Assembly (NCBI GenBank): GCA_023014365.1
Contig: JAEBUN010000025.1
Span: 310,001-374,000 of the forward strand
DNA length: 64,000 bases
Source: Lepiota brunneoincarnata
Taxonomy: Eukaryota; Basidiomycota; Agaricomycetes; Agaricales; Agaricaceae
Direction: 5' to 3'
In this document: one piece after another, positions 33,290 through 44,616 of the stretch
Numbering within the stretch: position 1 is the first letter of the stretch
Layout: the number at the start of each line of letters is the position of its first letter
Notes under the pieces: model-generated
The model's input: only the letters and a program-made list of their open reading frames with translations
Told to the model about the DNA's origin: nothing
Database searches by the model: none
Position numbers and translations under genes: made by a program

Positions 33290-33822
33290 TCTCCCAACCA
33301 TGATATAGGTTAGCATAAGGGGGGTTGTACTTGGATGGGAATACTTCGTTCGTGCCTTCGCCCTAGCTACGACAGCAATACGATCACCGACTTGAAGAGA
33401 TCGAACAAAACCAGCCCCATTCCCACAACCATATAGGTCAGGAAGGGTGGCCCAAGCCGGGGCTGAAGTACTTTATGTGGGTGTATCAAAGTCACTATCC
33501 GAAGCTGATGACACCGAACTATCGGAGCCGTACTCCAGATGGCATTCATGATGGACAAAATCCCTGTCTGACCAGCCAACTACATGTGTTCGAACCTGGG
33601 AGCTGGCCCGCCGATTGCGTTGGATGAGCCATGACCTATTGGCCTGAATGTCGGTGCAAGAGGATGGAGGTCCAGATCTAGAACGGTATCCACCGATTCA
33701 AGTGGAAGGCGTGAATTCAAAATGTCACGAGTAGCGAAGACATCTGATTTGGAAGGGATATGATGTTCATCTCTAGTAGTAGAGTCGGCTGCGTCGAGAA
33801 GTGGAGACAGGACAGCACCCAT
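33290..33822 (-). pseudogene. Relic paralogue of the uncharacterised fungal gene at 57703-58660
   Basis: The minus strand opens with MGAVLSPLLDAADSTT and a DILNSRLPLESVDTVLD motif, which corresponds to DRIPYELVDIILTEAEYW in the intact gene at 57.7 kb. After a gap it shows GAGFVRSLQVGDRIAVVARA, corresponding to GMGFVKSLQAGDRIAIIARA. The central part of the protein is missing, and stops lie between the two blocks (for example after DSDFDTPT). It is therefore an internally deleted, frame-broken copy. The function of the family is unknown. Confidence 0.55.
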
Positions 33823-34078
33823 TGTTGTTGGTTAATCCCCCCACTACTCTCCTCTATCTCTCTCATTTCCTGTTCACTTCCCTCTAGTTCATTAGCACAT
33901 TATTTATTTGCTGATATTATATTGTATGTGTATTGATTTTTGTAGAGTAAAGTTTTATGTCATTTGAATGAAACAAATGAAAGTGGAGGCCCTTCCTGAA
34001 ATGCCCAACTACCAACAACGAAGCCAGACCACTGAAGATAACCAAAGATGAGGTAATGCATAAAGTGATGAAAGTGCC
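33823..34078. other. Intergenic, 3' flank of the NLR gene
   Basis: AT-rich spacer with no ORF of note. It probably holds the 3' untranslated regions and divides the NLR gene from the pseudogene to its left. Confidence 0.4.
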
Positions 34079-37000
34079 TTATGCTGCGGATAGCACCTCC
34101 CTGCGCTTCCGAACATGTTCAAGTAGCTTTAAGTCCGTAGTTTCATCTCGTGGTGACTGGCATTGACAGTGAAGAAGAAGAGCTTGGTTGAAATATTGCT
34201 CAGCTTTGTCCAATTTATCCCATTGCAAATGCACTCGTCCCAGCAGCTGGACATCACCAGCCTCACCAAGCACGTCATGCGATTGCTGGTGAAGCTCCAT
34301 CGCTTTCTTGAACGCCAACTCGGCTTCGTCTAGCTTATCCCGTCGCAAATACACTGCTCCCAGGTTCTGGACATCGCTGGCCTCACCAAGCACGTCATGC
34401 GATTGCTGGTGAAGCTCCATCGCTTTCTTGAATGCCAACTCGGCTTCGTCTAGCTTATCCCGTCGCAAATACACTTCTCCCAGGCTCTGGACATCGTTGG
34501 CCTCACCAAGCACGTCATGCGATTGCTGGTGAAGCTCCATCGCTTTCTTGAATGCCAACTCGGCTTCGTCTAGCTTATCCCGTCGCAAATACACTTCTCC
34601 CAGGCTCTGGACATCGTTGGCCTCACCAAGCACGTCATGCGATTGCTGGTGAAGCTCCATCGCTTTCTTGAACGCCAACTCGGCTTCGTCTAGCTTAGCC
34701 CGTCGCAAATACACTTCTCCCAGGTTCTGGACATCGTAGGCCTCACCAAGCACGTCATGCGATTGCTGGTGAAGCTCCATCGCTTTCTTGAACGCCAACT
34801 CGGCTTCGTCTAGCTTATCCCGTCGCAAATACACTTTTCCCAGGTTCTGGACATCGTAGGCCTCACCAAGCACAGAATGCGATTGCTGGTGAAGCTCCAT
34901 CGCTTTCTTGAACGCCAACTCGGCGTCGTCTAGCTTAGCCCGTCGCAAATACACTTCTCCCAGGTTCTGGACATCGTTGGCCTCACCAAGCACAGCATGC
35001 GATTGCTGGTGAAGCTCCATCGCTTTCTTGAACGCCAACTCGGCTTCGTCTAGCTTATCCCGTCGCAAATACACTTCTCCCAGGTTCTGGACATCGTTGG
35101 CCTCACCAAGCACAGCATGCGATTGCTGGTGAAGCTCCATCGCTTTCTTGAACGCCAACTCGGCTTCGTCTAGCTTAGCCCGTCGCAAATACACTTCTCC
35201 CAGGTTCTGGACATCGTTGGCCTCACCAAGCACGTCATGCGATTGCTGGTGAAGCTCCATCGCTTTCTTGAATGCCAACTCGGCTTCGTCTAGCTTATCC
35301 CGTCGCAAATACACTGCTCCCAGGTTCTGGACATCGTTGGCCTCACCAAGCACGTCATGCGATTGCTGGTGAAGCTCCATCGCTTTCTTGAACGCCAACT
35401 CGGCTTCGTCTAGCTTATCCCGTCGCAAATACACTTCTCCCAGGTTGTGGACATCATAGGCCTCACCAAGCACGTCATGCGATTGCTGGTGAAGCTCCAT
35501 CGCTTTCTTGAACGCCAACTCGGCTTCGTCTAGCTTATCCCGTCGCAAATACACTTGTCCCAGCTTCTGGACATCGTTGGCCTCACCACGCACAGAATGC
35601 GATTGCTGGTGAAGCTCCATCGCTTTCGTGAAAGACGACTCCGCCTCAGCTAGCTTATTCTGTCGAAAATACACACGCGACAAGGCTGAAACACATCGTG
35701 CATGTAACCTTGATGACCCAACCACCTTCCGCTGCAGTGCCAGGTCAATGATCTCCGAAGTGGGATTGCCCATATAAATGCACCAAAGGGTATAATCAAT
35801 GGAAGCGTCAACAATCTTCTCATCCACTTGGTCTTCCTTGAGCACTTTCGTGAACACCGAGCGTACATTGAGAAGCTCTGGTGGAATTATGTTATGGCCA
35901 GTGGGATTTGCGTAATTCGCAAAACGATTCATCATCCCGGCGTAGAAGGTGCTTAAGCAGCTATCGAGCAGACGATCCATCTCCATCCTCATGCCGAACT
36001 CCCGGATCGGCACAAGCATTCGATATCTGAGGTTTCCCTCAGTTCCGTCGACGTAGATGAGTGACACCCGTTGGAGGGACACCAATGTCTCCTGAAGACG
36101 GATCGTTGCTGGTAAGTGACTTTGGAGTTCGTCAATGGCCTCCTGTCGGCATGGGAACCCGTCCGGAAGGCTCGATAGCATGGCAAAAATCAGGATAGCA
36201 TTTGGGTCTGCCTGCATACGTGGGCTGTGCACCGACAGGTGAATGGACGCGTCGAGATTGGATAAGCGATGCTTGGTACCCGTCCCTATGGCCCTTGTCT
36301 GCGTCCGCTCCCATCGTGCCCACAGTGATTCGGGCCTCTCGTTCCCTTCGTGTAATTGGGCAATGATGAGTTTGATGGCCAGCGGTATCCCATTGGCAAC
36401 CCCGACCAATTTTTCGGCGAATTCGTCCATTGGCACTCGAGACTTTTGGAATATCATCTTTGCGTCGCTGTCGTTCAGTTCCTTCAAGGGTGGCAGTAAC
36501 GGCTGCGACCAGGCGGCTCCAGAAGGGCGCTGGGTGCCACGCATGGTGATAATAATTGCGAGGTCGGGTACACAATCAAGGTGAGATAAGAAGTCTTCTA
36601 TGTCCCGCCGGATTGCCTCGTCCTCCCAGATGGTCTCGAAGTTGTCCAAGCATAGGATGGTATTTCCATGAAATTGGGATAGAACAATGTCAATCAAGTT
36701 TTCGTTGCGCTCCGAAGGCGGGATGCGTAGCGCATTAGCAATTTCCCAAATCAGGCCAGCTAGCGAGGTGGTCGCTTCGCAGGAGACAAAGTACCGCGAA
36801 GGGTATCGCTCAACCACCGCGCGGTCGTGCACAGCAGTGAGAGCGAGTGTCGTTTTACCCATCCCACCAGCCCCCAAGATCGTGACCCGTGGCAATGGGT
36901 CGTTGAGCAGTGTTCCAATGACCGCGGATTTCTCTTCGTCTCTCCCAATCATCTGATCGGGGCGAGGAATGGGCTTGTAGAGAGTACTGAATAACGAGGA

Positions 37001-37817
37001 CAAGCATCAGGACACTGGATACAGATAACATGAGGTTTGTCGTACCTGGCCGGACCTGAGGATGGCTGAGCAGATTGAGGTGGATTGATGAGCTTGAGAA
37101 GGATTCCAGTCTGTAGAGGTCGAATGAGAGCAAGCGATATGAATGCAAACTCCGAACGTACATTGAGATTCGCGTGGACGCTATCGATGAGACGATCATA
37201 CTTGGCCAGAGTCTCGATCCTCGAATTCCGATTTATCCACTTCCCCATTTTCCCCCGCACGCCTTTTGGAGCCTTTGTTATGAGCGTACCGTGAATTTTC
37301 CCAAGGAGACTGAGCGGTAGATCAGCTAATCCACAAAGGGGAAAAGAGGTCAGGTGGTATTACCGGTTATACTCTCCTAATTCCTCCTCTGTGTCCTTCA
37401 GCTGGTTCCTGTTTGATGATGTAGCCACTTGGCGCAGGCCATGGAGGATGACCTTTGACCTGCCCAATATCTTTTCGATCAGTTCCTGAGACCGATCCTT
37501 TTCGGTTTGTATTTCCTGTTTTGTTGTTAGATGACCCTTTGGTTTCCAGTAAGCTTGTGCACCTCTCTGATCTTGATAATTTGAAGCAAAACTCCTGCAA
37601 ACGCCTTCACATACGGTAAATCCTTGAACAGTTCGCCAACCTCCTTTGCAATCTTTGATACGGTATCGGTTAGGTTAACGGAGGTGGAGACCATGGGTTC
37701 GAAATTCGATGTTGGTGGATTGGCCAAGGGTGCAACAAGGCCAGGCGTCGCGGGTAATCCATGAGCGGTCATGGCTGTCGCTGAGGCTTGTAAGACAGTG
37801 CGTTGGGTGGAGGTCAT
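34079..37817 (-). CDS. NLR-like STAND protein: helical N-domain, NB-ARC/NACHT, TPR array (1192 aa)
   Basis: The exons are 37817-37563, 37515-37364, 37309-37046 and 36986-34079; all introns are GT-AG (47, 54 and 59 nt) and the phases agree. Residues 1-220 form an Ala/Ser-rich start and a helical region (KDLPYVKAFAGVLLQIIKI) like the N-domains of agaricomycete NLRs. The NB-ARC/NACHT part has the Walker A loop GAGGMGKTTLA (lysine near 268), Walker B TILCLDNFE, a sensor-like IITMRGTQRP and a GLPL-type ANGIPLAIKLI. From about residue 660 a TPR array contains twelve almost identical 40-residue repeats. Such proteins are switch ATPases in which the repeats sense a ligand and the N-domain triggers a response, often cell death; that role here is inferred. 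It is the only complete NLR in the window. Confidence 0.88.
34261..35700 (-). repeat. Twelve tandem 120-bp repeats encoding TPR units
   Basis: The segment starting CCTCACCAAGCAC recurs every 120 bp from 34261 to 35581, always in frame (one 40-residue TPR per repeat). Repeats are nearly identical at DNA level. Differences concentrate at a few codons: the residue after QQSH (D, A or S), the third residue of GEAxDVQ (N, Y, S or G), the residues around LG in xLGxVYL, and D or A in RRxKLDEAE. The outermost repeats are more diverged. This indicates recent expansion and homogenisation. Confidence 0.97.
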
Positions 37818-38169
37818 GGCTTGAGTTCTTGGGCGCCATTAATGCTGCCTCATTGTGTTCTACAGCAGCAATCTTCCCACGAGATCCGGACCACAGCAAT
37901 ATTTTAGTGACATCATTCAGCAAAAATCGCGACCTGGGCTCCGGCATTTCGTTACCCCACCATTGCTGACATTGGTCCAAAGCGACTGAGATTTATGAGC
38001 GAGCATTCCTGCCCTTGCTCGAGTGATACAATGAAGCATAAAACTCGGATACTTACATATAGAATTACATGTGCTAGTGTGAACCCATAGACGATTTAGA
38101 CGAGTCCTTCGTCGTCGTAAGAGTCCTCAACCAATCAGTGTCCAAAGGGGGTCCAAGAGCATGATGGAG
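37818..38169. other. Intergenic between NLR start and PIL1 pseudogene
   Basis: Contains the presumed NLR promoter; no specific element is recognised. Much of it is conserved at 53350-53570 in unit 3, so it was part of the duplicated block. Confidence 0.45.
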
Positions 38170-40328
38170 ACGAATCATAGCGTACAATAGAGTACAACAG
38201 AAGAAAACATAAGTGACACCCGGTGAAGGAGGGGCATGCTCAGATGGGGTCTGAGCCGGGGTCTGAGCTGGGGTCTGATATGCAGAGCTCATCGCTGAGT
38301 CATTAGCTCCGTCGCCTTGCGCTGGTTCTTGGCAAGATGGAAATCGCCCACGAGGACCAGAGTGTTCTGGTGGAAAGTTGATCTGCGGTGGTGGCAGTCG
38401 CGGGGCCGGCGCCGGCGAACTTGGCATATACTGGCTCTGGCTAGACTGTTCCTCGTAATGTTAGTCCTGTGGCGGAATAGCGGCTTAGCGCTGGTATGAA
38501 TCTAGTTGTGAATCCTAGGGCTGCGGATGGTCCACGGTGATTCTTGGTGGAGGATGTCCTTGACCATAAATATGGGCCTGTGGCATTGGGGGATTGAATG
38601 AATTCGGTTGTGTCATAGGAGAAGATACGATATTGTGCTGCTGCGTGAGCGGTGAAGAGGGGGATCCGGTATGTGGGCTTTCAGCGTATGTAGGGGTGCA
38701 TTCAAGACAGGGCGAGACACTCCGCCTGTCGGCCATATATGACGCGCTCGGAGGAATGAGCGGTGAGGCTGGTGGTTCCCTTTGGCGTCTCTTGTTGAGG
38801 GGTAACCGCACTTGGTACCGGAGAGGTTGGGGATAAGTATGAGGTCCTGGATGTAGTAGTACTTGGCTGTAGTTCCAACGCAACCTCCCTCGCTGCCGCA
38901 GCATTGAGCGCTCTTTCTTCGTCTTCCCGGTTCAGGGGGGCGGCAGGGTCATCGTCTGGTCCTGGTACGCGGCTGATATGAACGGGACTTGCATCCTGTG
39001 GATGAGACGGCTCTTCGACGCGGTGATCTGGACTTATGGTCAGCAAAGACAAAGTGGCGGTGATTGATAGAAACGCACCCCTATCCTCGGGTGGTCGTCT
39101 GCCATGCGTAGACAAATCGCCGGGCGAATGCTGCGGTGGGATTGGCGAGAAAGCAGGTCCCTCATCAAACTCCTGAACTTCTCCAAACCTTACGTGTCTG
39201 CTCACGTGTTTGTCTTGCTTTACGCCAGCGCTCTCCTCCTGGTCGGTGACAGGCTCTTGAGAAGCGGTCATGTACGCGAGCAATGCATCGTCCTCAGACA
39301 GGTTGGAAGTCTGTCTGGTATGAACGGAGAGTAATGTGTGGTCATTGTGAGTCAACCACTGCCAGCCCGCCCAAGGGTTGTCCGGGTTTGGCTCGCACGC
39401 GGGGGCAGGACCGTCGCGGCTGAACCATCCCAGTTTTCCAAGGGGAGAGGTTTTGTCATCTCGTGGGAATAGCTCTGAGGCAAGTGCCTGCGTTATTGAA
39501 GACGAGAATGAGCCGGTAGATCCATAATCAGCAATTAGCAGCGGGGAGGGATGGATTATCATGGAACTGGTAATCACCACTGGTGCCCACAGACCCGGAA
39601 CGCCCTTTGACCGGGAAAGTTGCAAAGTGACCGCCGCTGGTAGTTGGGGTGTCAATGGGGCCATTGGTGGAACCAAATTTGTCGACCCTGTGATTGGTAC
39701 CGGACTGAATGGCGGATGCACTGGATAAGGAACCGTAGTACATCGAGGTTGTTGATTAAATGTGCTTGCGGGAGTTGCTGATGATGATCGAGAAAAGTGG
39801 ATCCTGGCCCCTGGGGACAGGGAGGGTAGTCACGTATTGCACCGACATTGTAGGCGTCAGTGGGCGGCTGGGTTGCTGATGGGGGGCTTCCCTGGTGGAC
39901 AAATGACGAATTGGATACAGTGGGTATTTGTCTCGGCACGACGTGATGATTGGCTGATGGAAGGGACGGTTGATAGTCGAACTTCATTGACGCAGCGATA
40001 GGCTTCAGCCACATGGCTTTCAACTTGAGCGTGGCCCCAATACGGACTGCGAGGGAGCCCCGGTTGTGTTTCGTCCTCTGGTATTTCCTATGAAACTAAT
40101 GGGTTAACTGAGCCGATATCCTGCAACCTTGACCTACCAAAACGACGAGCTTTCCAAAATCCCCTGCGATCTGACTGGAGGTGAGCAGTTGCATGAGCAA
40201 GGAAGTAAACGGGCGTACCATTCCTTTTTTACAACATTCTAGCAGCCCCCCGAATGTCAAGCCCATACAGGACCTCATTGTGGACCGCTTGAAACCACCT
40301 ATCGCGGCCTCTTCCCTCAGGACCACCA
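38170..40328 (-). pseudogene. PIL1 pseudogene, unit 1 copy (C-terminal part)
   Basis: Homologous to exons 3 (end), 4 and 5 of the intact PIL1 gene at 53748-56283. The exon 4 equivalent (GDFGKLVV) and the exon 5 start (EIPEDETQPGLPRSPYWGHA) are recognisable. An 11-bp loss near 39940 shifts the frame after SSRRAE, further shifts follow, and the last ~560 bp of the coding sequence (from after HAPPSPG to beyond the stop) are deleted. The 5' half of PIL1 is absent because the copy is joined to permease exon 1 at about 40329. Confidence 0.8.
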
Positions 40329-40512
40329 ACCCTGCCGTTCCTGTTGCGCGCTTGAAACTCTCCCAGCAGAGGCCCAGGCGGGTCCATACGCTCTTCTTCG
40401 AGGGATCATAGAGTTCAATTCGTGGTTCTGGTTCAGAGGAAGCACTGGTACTAGAGGTCTCGACATGGGTCCTTTCTTTCGACATTGCCGTGTTATCCAG
40501 AACCGCGTCCAA
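40096..40512 (-). other. Chimeric ORF: permease N-terminus fused to PIL1 exon 3
   Basis: The frame reads MSKERTHVETSSTSASSEPE from 40485, through the permease landmarks ELYDPSKKS and WESFKRATGTAG, into the first bases of permease intron 1. It then continues without a stop into PIL1 sequence (GGFKRSTMRSCMGLTFGG). The join lies near CTTCCCTCAGGACCACC (about 40329). It is open for 139 codons because the PIL1 intron 3 copy has lost its stop (CAA where the intact gene has TAA). The reading beyond is frame-broken, so a functional product is unlikely. It is a duplication junction rather than a designed gene. Confidence 0.7.
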
Positions 40513-41123
40513 GGAGGGGAAGAGAGGACGAGGACGGAAGAAGAGAAGAAAATCCTTGGCTTGGAGTTATCAATTATTTATTAGACTCCGAAGCGCTCGG
40601 TTCAGTTGGCGGGTGTTCTTGCCGTGATAAAGTGATTGAGTTCTCTGCTTGCAAGACGAGCCATTGCCAACGGGGACGAACCATCGAGTTACCGAGCGTA
40701 TATCCCCACTGTATGACAAGCGATGATTGATAAGTGCAGTTCCATGCGAATTACCAGGGATGAGCACTGAGCATACGCAGCACGGAAAGGGAAGTTGATC
40801 AGCCGGTGATGTTGCCATGAACCTTTGGTGCGCTGCCGATGGCTGTACAGTACCAGTAAACATCAACAGAGGCCGCGAGTAAATAGATACAAACTGATCA
40901 GATTTGGTTCTCATATAATAAAACATTATCACCGACACCACAGAATATATCGTATGCTCGTTGGGTAATCCCGCTTCATGAACGGTTGGTGAAGCACACT
41001 GTGTTGAGGAGAATCGACAGGAAGGAACACACGCGCTTTGCTTTGTTAGGGGCACAACCCTGAATCCAGCGTCTTTCCCCACCCAAACACCTCAAGTGGC
41101 GACCAAGAAACACTTTGCGCCTT
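40486..41123. repeat. Permease upstream region, unit 2 remnant
   Basis: Matches the flank upstream of permease exon 1 at 31470 onward and at 51142 onward. Similarity stops abruptly near 41123 (ACACTTTGCGCC), where the other two copies continue. Confidence 0.75.
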
Positions 41124-42654
41124 ACGAAATAAACGCCTGTGATAGCAGACTTCAATTGTGATGGATCTACGAGTCCGTTCCCTCCTTAAGCACTTCTAGC
41201 ATCGAGGAACCACCCACATCTTCTGATTGGATGATACAGTTGACTTGTTGCAATAATGGTCGTGTGTCCCGACCGTTTCTCTACTTTCACCCACCCAGAC
41301 GAGAACCCCTGATAAGTCATGCTAGCACTCGTCCTACACAATTCATCAAAATATAGTTAACTGACGATGATAGTGGTCTCGCAAAATGTCAATACGTGCG
41401 AGACAGTTGATGTGTCGTACAATGGAGGGCGATTATGCGCCCGAGTCTCGAGATCTACCTCAGTTGCCGAGACTTTCATCCGAGCCAGCGAGTCAAGTTG
41501 TCCGATATAACATCAAAGGTGCTTATCTCGATTTTGGAATTACGAAATAACTTGGCCACCTTTGGCCCATAAACGATGGAGGAGCAAATTTTGCCGTGTG
41601 CCCCAAGGTAACAATCTATCTAGGGTTAGTTCCCTGGGAATAACGCATGATACATGCTCCGCATTTCCTATTCATATCCTAAAGGCTTTGAGCGGATTCT
41701 GCAAAGGAATGAAGGAACACACTTGCCACACAAAGTGATGGGATTCCTCGATTCACACGCTTAGATAGCAAGCACATAAATTCTATGGAGTGACTTAGAA
41801 CTCGGAAGCAGTGAAGTCGGGATTACCTGGAACTCTGCCAATCCCACGTGTATGAGCCTAACTGATTGCCTTTGTCGGGTAATTCTTTGGCGTTCTTAGT
41901 TTTTCCCCGTATAAGCGTTAACGGCGAAGTAGGCGCCTGCGATGCTCAACTTACAAAGTTAACAGGCGATGGAAGAGCCAGACGCACCAAATGACCCAGG
42001 ACCGCCATCACAACCCGACGCTAGCCCACCCTACGTCCTGCCTCCTTCAGCCCTCCTACGATGAAGCAAGGGCGAGGGAGAGTGCTGAAAGGCATCTTGA
42101 ACCTCCTAACCCACAACCTCCCCCCCACCCGCACTAGCCCATCCCCAACCAGACCAGGATTCGGTATGTTCAGTGTCAGGTTCAAATCACCCGGGATGTC
42201 CACATTCTTGCGCTTACAGGCCGAGGAAAACGTTGTGAAGAGAAGGGCAGCCGAACGAGATGTTCCGTCGCGTCATCAACAATCCTAGGCATTCAAATCA
42301 GCACACCAGGTTTTCGGCAATCGACATGCACGCGAGATCCGAGGTTCCAGCATTGTCATCCCAATTGCGCTGGGAATTGGCTGGCGATTAGCATTGACTG
42401 CAAGAAAGGTCGTCCACGTGTTGATGCGTACTTGCCTGAGGCATCGCAAATGACCATCCTGCAACACCCACCCGGGAGCCCCTTCAGCACGTGTACTTGA
42501 GCAGGAGCTACGTGGTAAGGGAGCATCTTGACACCACGCTGTGAGGACCGCCAATATCGTCCCAGCTTTTCCGACAGTAGACTAGACCTACCGCAAGTTG
42601 GAGCACGGATAACTCCGAGATCCAAACCCGACCCGCCGGCAGAGCCCTCCTTCC
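41124..42654. other. Non-coding stretch, no gene recognised
   Basis: Only short ORFs without motifs. It forms the left edge of the ~9.6 kb of DNA that separates the two ends of triplication unit 2. Confidence 0.4.
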
Positions 42655-44616
42655 CGTCCCTCGGCGACCCTGGCAACATCGCACACTGCCTCTGATACGC
42701 CAATATCACAACACGCTTCCAATGAGAAAACAGGATCGTACCTTCAATATAGAATCCCATATTCTCTTGGTGAGCCGCACGACAATCGGGCCCACTCGGA
42801 TTCCTCGGCTTGAATTGTATCTACAAGAGGCTTATGAGAGGATGTAGTGGGCAAAGACGAAAACGGACCTTGTAAGTCGACCCTGATTAGGTAAAGCAGG
42901 CACGCTGGGCACGCGAAGAACATGACGAAGCCAACAATTAGCTTGCGTGGCGTACTTAGCAAGTCAACTATATACCTGTGAACCCGTGGCAGCAATAGTA
43001 ATTTAGCGGCGCTTTAGCTGTCTCAAAGAAGCACAGTTGTCGTGGACAAAACAAATTAGCCAAAGGTGTCATAGGAAGAAAATATGAGGGCTCACCGAAA
43101 TCAAAAAATGAGGCAGGGAAAACATAGTGGTAATGTCCAATTTAACGTGCATTTGGTCGACCCCTTCCTCACGGAAAGGGTCTTAAGCCCAAGCCCCACG
43201 ACAAGGGAGCACGAGGGCTGGATGCCCTTGCTTGGGAAAAGAACCACCTACCTCATTTCGTACCTGCACTTGTGGATATGAAATAAGGAGAAACATGACC
43301 CAGGTACGAGGATCGGACGAGCCTCGCGCAGAAAGGCACCCACCATGTCACCTACCATCGTATAGTGCAGACAGTGAGTAACATACAACGATGTGCGGAG
43401 GTCCAATATGGCGTCAATTCCCGCATCGCGCACAGACCCAGCCAGTGTCAGTTCCAGAAATAAACCAGCGGCTTTCGAAGGTAGCACCATGCAAAAATAG
43501 TGTTTGGTAAAGACAGGGTATAGGCGTGACTCGAGGTTCGATCCGGAGCCAGGGGGGTTTTGAGGAATAGGCCGGAGGCCCACGCTTGATGCGGTAGCAA
43601 GAGAGCGGGCACATAGCAACATTTTGAGTGTTTTGATGTGCTAGAAACATCTGACTTGAGTAGCTTGGTTGTTATTGAACATCAGTGGTGTCCATATTCC
43701 CTGTACCGCAGAGTCAAACAGGGCAAAGTACCAGAGGAGTGAAAATAAACACCAATAGGCATTGAGGGTAAAGAGGCGGCAGGCAGGTCCTGTCGGGATC
43801 GTGGCTTTGACTTGAGTGCATTCCTCTTTTGAATAGACATGTGCCTGTCATTATCATCTTGATCATCTAGAGCTTGATAAAGTGGATCCACGTATTGCCG
43901 ATACAGACTTGGGTGTACAATGAGGCGGATGATCCTGGCCAAAGATAGTAATCAATGTTCTCGTGCCCTGTAGCTTGAAGGTTATAGACTCATACCAGCC
44001 AGAGATCATGAACAGTCACATTGAATCCTTGTTGGGGGGGGGGGCGATCGCGACTTTCTGATCCCACAAAACCTGTCGACAGAGAATGGAAGGAGAAACT
44101 CGAGGCTTGGGAGGGTATCCAGATCATTGCTAGGAATGGGAACCAGTAGGGGGCTTTGGATGGTTGGACCAGATGTGCCACTGGGCAGAGTGCTTGCAGC
44201 CCATCCCATGAGGTGTTACGACTGCGGCGATATTCTTGATGACAGCTTGTTGGTAGATTGATTCCAGGAATCGAGAACCTCCACGACGTTGAATAAGGCG
44301 GACATCCGACATCCATGGCAAGGTAATCGAAAACAAACTTGAGTCTCGAGAGGAAGGGAAGGACCCGCGGAGAGCACCTAGCAAGCCAGTTGAGAACGCC
44401 GTTCAATGAACGGGATTGAAGTGGTGGGCATGGCTGGTGAGAGGGGAGCCATGGGGAGGGATGTGCGGGGAGGGAAGGAGGACGAATCGTCTGGGGTTTT
44501 CTAGATTTACTGGGATGGCTTGCTTTGTCCTCACGACCAGTCCAAAGAAAGAAAGCTCAACGTGAGGCTGTCAAACCGCCCGAATCAGAAGCCCAGGCCG
44601 AATATGTAATACTCAG
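42655..44616. repeat. Segmental duplication X, copy 2
   Basis: Same-orientation copy of 1-1969. It includes the same candidate membrane-protein exon (42744-42995, minus) and a copy of short repeat S (about 43125-43244). Unlike copy 1, it is flanked on both sides within the window, so it shows where the similarity ends on the right (AATACTCAG, then GACAAAACTAGG). Confidence 0.95.
42744..42995 (-). CDS. Second copy of the possible type II membrane-protein exon
   Basis: Equivalent of 90-341, with the same basic start, one hydrophobic segment and Ser/Pro-rich continuation, and only a few replacements. As in the other copy, no downstream exon could be joined with confidence. Confidence 0.25.
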   Translation of the reverse strand: MLPRVHRYIVDLLSTPRKLIVGFVMFFACPACLLYLIRVDLQGPFSSLPTTSSHKPLVDTIQAEESEWARLSCGSPREYGILY

